In this document: one piece after another, positions 24,801 through 32,266 of the stretch
How the letters are laid out: each line of letters begins with the position of its first letter
How positions within the stretch are numbered: position 1 is the stretch's first letter
NCBI GenBank assembly: GCA_036897625.1
Contig: JAYMTA010000288.1
Location: forward strand, 1-32,266
Source of the DNA: Pelargonium cotyledonis
Taxonomy: Eukaryota; Streptophyta; Magnoliopsida; Geraniales; Geraniaceae
DNA length: 32,266 nt
Direction: 5' to 3'
Notes under the pieces: generated by a model
Databases searched by the model: none
What the model saw: only the letters and a program-made list of their open reading frames with translations
What the model was told of the DNA's origin: nothing
Made by a program: the position numbers and the translations under genes

Positions 24801-27800
24801 AATGGGACACCAGTAAATACATTGTACATTTTGGACAAACAGGAGTTATTGTGAGCATTAAATACTCACTGTCACTCATAACACCTCTTCAGTTTAGTGT
24901 GCTATGGTTTGTAAAGATTACTATACATGGATTGATGAGCAAGTTTTTTTTTAGCGCTCACTGATTTTGTGTGTGAAGTGTAGTGCCTACTGTTGAAAGT
25001 CATTAACATAGTTATTCTTCATTTTCAGGCCGTTGTTGAGAATATTTCATTGAAACAAACAATATTCAGTGAAATTGAGAAGATCTGCCCTTCCCACTGC
25101 ATTTTGGCATCAAACACATCCACCATTGACCTCAATGTAATTGGAGAAAAAAATAGATCTAAAGATCGCATTGTTGGAGCACACTTTTTCAGGTTATTTG
25201 ATGTGCATCCTACTATGTTAATATTTACTTTGATAAACAAGAAGCTTATCGTGGTCTTTCTGGTTAAGTGTATTCAATTAACCAGTTTTACTGGAATGAG
25301 TATTGGAGTAAATGAACCACCCTTGATCAGATAGATTACATTACCATCAAAAACCCTTTTCTGAAGGTTACTCTTGGAAGCCTATAATTCTTGACCAATT
25401 TGACATAAACTAGTATAGATTACTAAATTGGCTCCCCAATACAGAGTTTCAGATATTTCTCCACACTCCAGTGATGGACGACCTGTGGCTTTCTGGATTA
25501 TAATTTCATTTGAACAGGATAAAAACAATGCAGTATCTATACTAAGTATTTTTTGCATAGAAAATTCACTCAAGATTACCTATTAATAAGCACATTTTCT
25601 ACTGTTTGTTTGAGGGGGTTGAAAGTAGGGTGAATCTATTCTCCCTTTATTCAAACAAAAATGACACCTTTGAATAATGCAACTCTAGAAATGCTTATTT
25701 TGATTATGGATATATTTTTCATATTGGTGCCCAAATAACATTTTCAAATCCAAGTTGTCTTTTTTTATTTTTATTTTTTATTTTTTTATTATTAGTAATT
25801 ATAGATTCGGATATTGGATACACAACTTCATTGGATTATATATCAGCTGTGTATGGTACTATGGTTACGGTATTTTTTTAATTTGTCATTTGAACTGATA
25901 TCATGATAGTAGAGGCATGCCTTCCTGGATTGATCTTTTAGTATTTTTGTCATTTGTACAAGTAATTTGTCATTTGAACTGTTCAGACAACTAGATGCTT
26001 CATATTAAGAATTGCTGATCATAAAGGCACATTTTGGTTCCTGACATTGTTATTGAACAAACAGTCCTGCTCATGTAATGCCTCTACTGGAGATCGTACG
26101 GACGGAGAAGACATCTGCCCAAGTGATTCTTGACCTCATGACAGTTGGCAAGATCATAAAAAAGGTTCCAGTTGTGGTAGGTAATTGCACAGGCTTTGCT
26201 GTCAATCGGACGTTCTTCCCATATACACAAGGAGCAATGATTTTGCTCAATTTAGGTGTGGACTTGTTCAGAATTGACAGAGCAATCAGCAATTTTGGCC
26301 TTCCTATGGGACCTTTCCAGTAATCTTCTTCCCTTGGAAACATATCTACCATTTGTGTTACTTAATTTGCATATATGCATTTAATGGAGCATGTCTTTGC
26401 CTTGTTTAACTTTATTCTTTACACATGCATATGATGAAGAGGAGTTGATTACTAATTGTAAGGTGGTTGGGATAGATTTTAGGTTCAATTCTTGTCAGTC
26501 ACAAAACGATTCACTTCTTTAGGGTATTTGTAGAGATACAATGAACAAAGCTTCTTTTATGGGTTGTAGGCTTCAGGACTTAGCTGGATATGGAGTAGCC
26601 ATGGCAGTTGCAAAAGAATTTGCAAAATCATTTGCCGGACGTACATTCCATTGCCCAATAGTTGATCTTATGGTGAAAGACGGACGGAATGGTATTTGTC
26701 TAGCTGTTTGGGTTTAATGCTATGTCTATTATTCGGGCTTATTGAATATTTCTTGTATTTCAGGTAAAAACAATGGAAAAGGGTATTACATTTATGAAAA
26801 AGGTAGCAAGCCAAGACCCGATCCTTCTGTCCTACCAATCATTGAGGAGTGCAGAAGGCTGACCAATATAATGCCTGGTGGAAAGGTACGATCTTTATTT
26901 ATTTTTAAGAAAATGCACTTCTCTATGTTGAATTGATTTGATGGAGACTTTGTGCAAGCTCTGAGACGTATACTTTTGCCTCAATCTTGAAGAGAGCCTA
27001 ATGTGGTTCCTTGACTCTTGTTACAGCCCGTACATGTCACTGACCAAGAAATCGTGGAGATGATACTCTTTCCAGTGGTGAACGAGGCATGCCGTGTCTT
27101 GGATGAAGGAGTAGTAGTCCGAGCTTCAGACCTGGACATTGCATCTGTTCTTGGAATGAGTTTCCCATCTTATCGGTCAGTGCTTTTCTAACTATCTAGA
27201 TCAAGCTTTAAATATTGATCTTCATATTCTTATTGTGAACATTTTCCAAATGCTTGTGCCTTCAAGTCCTTCCATGTGATGCATGGAATTTCTGCTACCG
27301 TGTAGTGCTAGGACATCCAGATTTTCCTAGTAGTCTTTTCCGTCCTTTGCAAGTTTTTCCTCAACAATTGTGAGGTTTTGGTTACTGTATGCTGATGACA
27401 TTTTCCCGAAAGGCTTTATTGGACACATGCCATGTTTATGAGTTATATGGGTGAGACAATTACGCGCAACTAATCTTAGGTTTCTTGCAACCTGTCATGT
27501 TTTTACTCTGGTATTGTTAGACGGTTGTTGTGTCCAGTTGAGTTGAGTACAGCTAATTCCGAGTACCGCGACCATATCTTCAGATCCCGGAAAATATTCT
27601 CTTACTTTCCTGCTATCTAATTGCCTTGTGAAAAAGTAGTCAATAGCACATTACCTACCAGACATTCAACACAAAGCAATCATTTTCTTTTGTGCAGTGG
27701 TGGTATTGTCTTTTGGGCAGACACAGTCGGACCAAACCACGTGTATACAAGCCTCAAGAAGTGGTCCGAACAATATGGCAGCTTCTTCACACCATCGAAA

Positions 27801-28133
27801 TTTTTGGAAGAAAGAGCAACAAAAGGTGTACCATTGGTAAGATTCCTATGCGCTCTTCAATTTCCTTTTATTCAATATTCGAATGTCATTAGCTCAAAGG
27901 TTGTTTCGGTTTTGTCATTGGTTTAGTCTGTTACTCCTTGTGTCTTTGTAGTTTCGAAATTCATAGGAATCTATTACATATTTGTCCACGTCATGTGGCG
28001 TGGCTTGGCTTGTTACTAGCTATAATGGGACATTCTTGAGTGAGCTTAATTCTCCTATTAATAACTTGCTATTTATTTTCGTTTACAGAGTGCACCAGCT
28101 GCTTCATCTCCAGCTTCAAGATCGCGCATGTAG
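21885..28133 (+). CDS. Peroxisomal fatty acid beta-oxidation multifunctional protein (AIM1/MFP2 type)
   Basis: It carries 2-trans-enoyl-CoA hydratase and L-3-hydroxyacyl-CoA dehydrogenase activities for peroxisomal beta-oxidation, including pathways to jasmonate and benzoic acid. Eighteen exons: 21885-21978, 22094-22165, 22462-22524, 22630-22686, 22780-22847, 22966-23047, 23180-23235, 23450-23752, 23961-24047, 24255-24429, 24612-24733, 25029-25192, 26065-26319, 26570-26691, 26764-26885, 27027-27175, 27698-27836 and 28089-28133. They give 724 residues, near AIM1 (721). The crotonase domain has [19 protein letters not shown] and [18 protein letters not shown], with Glu115 and Glu135 as expected catalytic residues. 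The NAD-binding motif is [10 protein letters not shown] (about 314-322). The dehydrogenase dyad is His445-Glu457 in [14 protein letters not shown]. The protein ends in SRM, a plant type 1 peroxisomal targeting signal. The sequence resembles AIM1 more than MFP2. Confidence 0.95.
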
Positions 28134-29084
28134 GCAGTAATTTTGTTCTTGCGGCTTTGTAATGTTATAGAATTCCAGAATCAAAATAATATCAATAATA
28201 ATAATTAACAACATTTGGTTTGAGAATTTAGATGGATATAACTTATAAGCAGCTTTGTCTTTTCCCTTCTTTGTTCATGTTCACTTCTGTGTTAGTTGTC
28301 TAAATCTTAACCATCAACTCTTTGGCTTTATTTCAATTTTACCTTCAACAACTAATGGTCACATTTTGTGCTTTTGGCCATTTTCTTTTCACTGGTATGT
28401 GATTACCTAAATTTGACGTTCTGTTGTTGAATAACCGAACTCACAATTGTTTGCTCCTCGGCCAACCCTCCACAAGATCGGCCAAAGGCAGTCAATTAGA
28501 GGTATTCTCTTGGGTACTTCGAGAACTTCCTCTCAATCGCGCCCTGCAAAACAAGGCTTTTTATAGTTGAAGCCTCATCGGCGCCAGTAACAGAATACAC
28601 CTCGTTTCAGTTTAGAATAAAATCGTGCACATGAACTCCGAATACAAGCTACATATCACAAACAACGCCATGGGAAAGGGATAAAAAAACGAGATCCTCT
28701 CGTTACTTGAGGCATATTCCATTAAAATTTTTGAAACTGCTCGCTGTTTGTGGAATTATTAACAGATTAAGAAACTCCTACCATCTAGTGGGACAATTTA
28801 TGATGTCATTAGCATTTAATAGTGTAAGTGACATTTGTTCGATTTCGAGGCTCTGCAATTTACACCATCTGTGCTCAAAGCCTCGAATTCAGGCTATGGC
28901 TGGAAGGTTAAATTAAAAATATTTGTAACTTAAGAAATAAATCAGATCCTATCTGGTTCTAAACAATGAGACCCAATGATATCTGGATGCTGCATATGGG
29001 ACAACAAGCCAGAATGAACAACGGCTTAGTATTACAGGGATGCGAGCTAGCATACCTTGGGCTGATCTTTGTGCTAAAATCTCT
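28134..29084. other. Convergent intergenic region between AIM1-like and TCX genes
   Basis: AIM1-like and TCX converge here. The first 100 bases or so should be the AIM1-like 3' untranslated region; a cluster of AATAAT-like signals occurs at about 28184-28203. On the minus strand 28543-28492 could be an extra last TCX exon, discussed among the findings. Nothing else is recognised. Confidence 0.4.
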
Positions 29085-32000
29085 TTACATGTCCTTTTCG
29101 ATCTTTGGTTTAATATCTCCATTTTCGGGGAGGGGTGGAACTTTGGGAAGAATGTCGTTATTAGAGGCAGTCACCGGATGCAAGGTTTTGGATGTCGGTG
29201 GGATGACAGAACTTGCAACACCATTACTTACAGGTACTTGTTGATGCACTGTTTCTGATCTGGCATTTGTATTACCGTTGTTAGTCGGGTCTCTTTGGCT
29301 CCCTATCTCAGTTCTAGCAAATGACGAGCACTTTGTTTCTGTAATTAGAAATAAAAAAAACGTCAGAAAATCCCAATATGGCATGTGCATAAATGTAAAA
29401 AACAAACAAAAAATATCATATCAACTAAAGAGTCGGATCATTTGACACGGGGAAGTTTTACTAATAACGCCTTGATCTATTTCAAATCAAACAAACAACA
29501 TAGAGACACATACTTTCTATTACTTTCTTAGTCTACAAACTACAACTTCAATTCATTTTCCTTCAATACTTCAATTAGTCTCTTCTCCGCAAAATTTACT
29601 CACTCCAAAATGCAAGTTAAAACACAATTGAACTCAAATCAGAGGCTAACCTTTGTACTCTCTTTAACATTTCACCAAATCGTAAGATCAATGATCTTTC
29701 CATGAGACTACAATTTCCCAGCCATCCAAACAAGTAACAACACTAAAACCTAGATGAATGATCTTCTCTAGTCTCTACTCTACAATACTGGCGACAAATT
29801 GGCAATTCGTGACAACTTCAAATGCAATAGAGACTAGAGAGTTGGGAATCCAGAACCAATCATCATATCACCAGGTACAATGAAAACAATCCCTGTTCAA
29901 ATATTTATGTATGGGCAGGAAGAGAATTCCATGCAACAGTCAGTAATCAAATCAGAATATTCTTCTCTAAATTATTTGATTCAGAGGTCCAAAATTTTCT
30001 TCATAATGATGCTTCCACATTTGGAAGTTTGCTTTCATAGCAAACTAAGTTTTCATTGGATACTATGTAAAATGCAAAAGTTAAGAGCAGATGAAGGTGA
30101 CAAGCAGAGAGCAATGTGGGGAATTCTCTTTTTAGGCAAAAGATAAGAGAGTGAGACGTCTCAGCTGAAGGGTTATAGGCCGAGACTCAAACACTTAAAA
30201 CCCCTTGGATCCGGCGGGGCACTCCGCGCCCACAAGTTCATTGGGTTAAGGATGAGGTAACATCCTCTTATTGGCTTGACTCGCGACCAACCCATTCTAA
30301 AATGGATGAGATTCTTTTTTCTCAAAAGATAAATAGTGAACTCCAAAAGGAATGGAGGAATTTACAACCTAATAATACGTAGGAGACATTCTGAACAATT
30401 TACAAGCTCCTACCAATTTATAAAATTGTAAATTCCTCCTTTTCTTGTGGAACTTACAACCTAATAATGTTGAAAATTTGGTGCATAAACTAAATTACAC
30501 CCGTCGCAATGCTACCCCACTCTCAATTAAATATCTTAAAACTGACAATTTTCTAGCATAAAAAGCATTTCTTGAAAAACATGATACTAAACTTAAAAGT
30601 CCAAAACTATGGTTTTACCATCACTTAGAACTTGGCCTTCTTTGTTCACCTTCCAAGTTACAAGTAATTTATAAAATAAAAAATAAAATGGAGAGAGAAA
30701 CTTGCCTTTTATTTCTCCAAAAGTGATGAGTCTATTCAGACAATCTCGAAGTTTTGTCAAAATAACCCTTTCCTGCTCTTGGTAGACTTCTGTTACACCA
30801 TGTCCGCAAGAGATCTGTGAAGATGTGCTGCAGCCATGGCTCATTAACCCACTAGGGGAAGCAGCTGCCATGAACATTGTATCTTGTTCATCACACATCA
30901 AAGCCAAAGTTCCAGGAGACATTGGCCTTCCTTTTGGCACATCACCACCATCTGAACTGGAATCATCAGGGCCTAGTTTATCAGCCTGATTTCCACTTGA
31001 ACAATCATCAGCCGCAGCTTTCTCAACATCAGTTTCTTTCTGGCTTTTTGAACCGTCTACAGTTGATGAAGCAAGGGAAGTTTCAGTCTGATCATCTGCT
31101 CGTTTTTCTGTTTCATTTCTACTGTCTGGACATACAATTAGAACACATTTAGAATACCCACTTGGCCCGGTAAAGGTGCATGTTAATATTCTTCTGCTAA
31201 ACTGACTCAAAAAGTAGACAAAAGAAGCAAATTCGATACAAATAAATCACAAAGTACAGTCTCTGAATGTTTTTGTCTTTAGATTTAACGGGGGGAAAGA
31301 GCTGGTCATTGAACCAATAATACCCCACTAACCATGGCCAACTGTTTGTTTCACAAGAACACAGGTTATTATTACCTTGGACTAGATAAGACTGTGGTGA
31401 CAACAGCAAAAGGACATATTGATCATTAAATGCTGAAAATTTGAACAGGTAACCCTCAAGTTCTTTATACAGACATCATTATATACCTGCAAATGTTTTG
31501 GCAGCTTCCTGTGCTGCTACCACTAAAACTGAGCATAGCTCCTTCAAGTCCTGTGGTTGGATAATATCTGCCAAGAGAGACCTTCAACAATGAAATTCAA
31601 GTTAGTTCAAGAAACAAGTAAATTGATGAGATTTTGATAAAGATAAACATTTCACCTGTACGTAAACTTTGAAGGGCCTGATGCAGCAGTGTTGCCCATG
31701 CGAGCAACAGGGGAGGGAGACAGGGATGACGAGGGTGCTGAAGCTTTGATTTGGTTTGCCTGATAGACATAAATAAATAAGAAAATTCACTCTTAGTATC
31801 AGCGTGATCTTCGAAAGTAGCATAAAAAGTTAGTAGTAAAGAACAGAAACAAAATTGAGCAGGCTTTGAGGAAATGAAAAAAGACTATTCCTGCTCTGTC
31901 AAGATAAGAAACGATATGCCAATGAGGAGGCAATCCATAAGTGTAGTTCTTCTCCCACTAAAGAATATTAGTCCGCTTTCATATGGAATATGTAAACAAT

Positions 32001-32266
32001 AAGGCCAGGTTGTTTTATCAGCAATCATGTTTGCAATATGAATGATCATCAATTGATATACAGCAAGCCATTCATCTATCTTGATAAAGTTAACCGGCAC
32101 TATTTTTTACCTGCTGTAGCTGTCCAAGCCTATGAAAGGCTGGATCCTTCGCTGCTAGGCCAAAGAAAAGTTCCTGACCTTTTCTCTTCTTAGATATTGG
32201 AGGGGACGCATAGCCAGATGATCCAATGGCTCCAGTTATGGCTGGGATTTCGCGTTTTTGGATCAA
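29085..32266 (-). CDS. Tesmin/TSO1-like CXC (CPP) protein, TCX5/6 type, 3' part
   Basis: This family binds DNA through two cysteine-rich CXC domains and, as a DREAM-complex component in plants, represses cell-cycle and DNA-methylation genes. Only the part after the CXC domains lies in the window. Exons: from beyond 32266 to 32111, 31759-31656, 31581-31487, 31125-30706 and 29338-29085, giving 342 residues in frame. Recognisable conserved blocks are [68 protein letters not shown] and [19 protein letters not shown]. The 5' end is cut by the window, so the promoter and CXC domains are not visible. The intron at 29339-30705 begins with GC instead of GT. The stop used here is TAA at 29085-29087; a further exon is possible. 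Confidence 0.88.
30137..30146 (+). repeat. 10-bp direct repeat, left flank of an intronic insertion
   Basis: CAAAAGATAA is repeated exactly at 30323-30332. This is a probable target-site duplication. Confidence 0.55.
30147..30322. mobile_element. Unclassified short insertion (SINE- or MITE-like) in a TCX intron
   Basis: The 176-bp stretch is much more GC-rich than its surroundings (for example GGATCCGGCGGGGCACTCCG). It ends in TTCTTTTTTCT and is bounded by exact 10-bp direct repeats. The T-run next to one repeat fits a SINE with a T-rich end, but no polymerase III boxes are clear in either orientation and no terminal inverted repeats are obvious. It sits inside the GC-AG intron of the TCX gene. 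Confidence 0.5.
30323..30332 (+). repeat. 10-bp direct repeat, right flank of an intronic insertion
   Basis: This is an exact copy of 30137-30146. Confidence 0.55.

Noticed and set aside
29880..30146. Plus-strand ORF in the TCX intron
   Set aside because: Its end lies at the insertion boundary and it matches no family; it is on the strand opposite to the gene and looks like chance.

Overview
This is plant nuclear DNA, from a dicot judging by gene style. It is AT-rich, the genes carry many short GT-AG introns, and the gaps between genes hold plant-type transposon debris (an LTR of TRIM type, MITEs and SINEs). The species cannot be fixed from the sequence alone. I found seven protein-coding genes, reconstructed exon by exon. 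In every reconstruction all splice phases close and a single reading frame results.

Layout, left to right: part of a retroelement and a foldback element (1-809); a RopGEF with a PRONE domain (+, 2022-4146); a cytosolic-type aspartate aminotransferase (-, 4827-9013); a nested transposon island with a hAT-like MITE (9233-10325); an ABL-interactor-like (ABIL) subunit of the SCAR/WAVE complex (-, 11005-12475); a proteinaceous RNase P, PRORP (-, 13554-17198); a small NUCLEAR FUSION DEFECTIVE 6-like organellar protein (-, 18061-19762); a Stowaway-like MITE and a SINE (20246-20757); a peroxisomal multifunctional beta-oxidation protein of the AIM1/MFP2 type (+, 21885-28133); and the 3' part of a tesmin/TSO1-like CXC protein (TCX5/6 type, -, 29085 to the window edge).

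The genes are ordinary plant housekeeping and signalling genes and do not form a biosynthetic cluster. RopGEF and ABIL both belong to the ROP GTPase to SCAR/WAVE to actin pathway, but nothing in the sequence shows that their closeness is functional. I see no undescribed multi-gene system. The most interesting points are fine structure: a GC-AG intron and a possible extra last exon in the TCX gene, a PRORP with a long insertion inside its PPR domain plus a C-terminal extension, a G-quadruplex-prone hAT MITE nested in an older foldback element, a SINE with a 15-bp target duplication, and a tandem splice acceptor in the RopGEF that changes a residue I would expect to be Asn.
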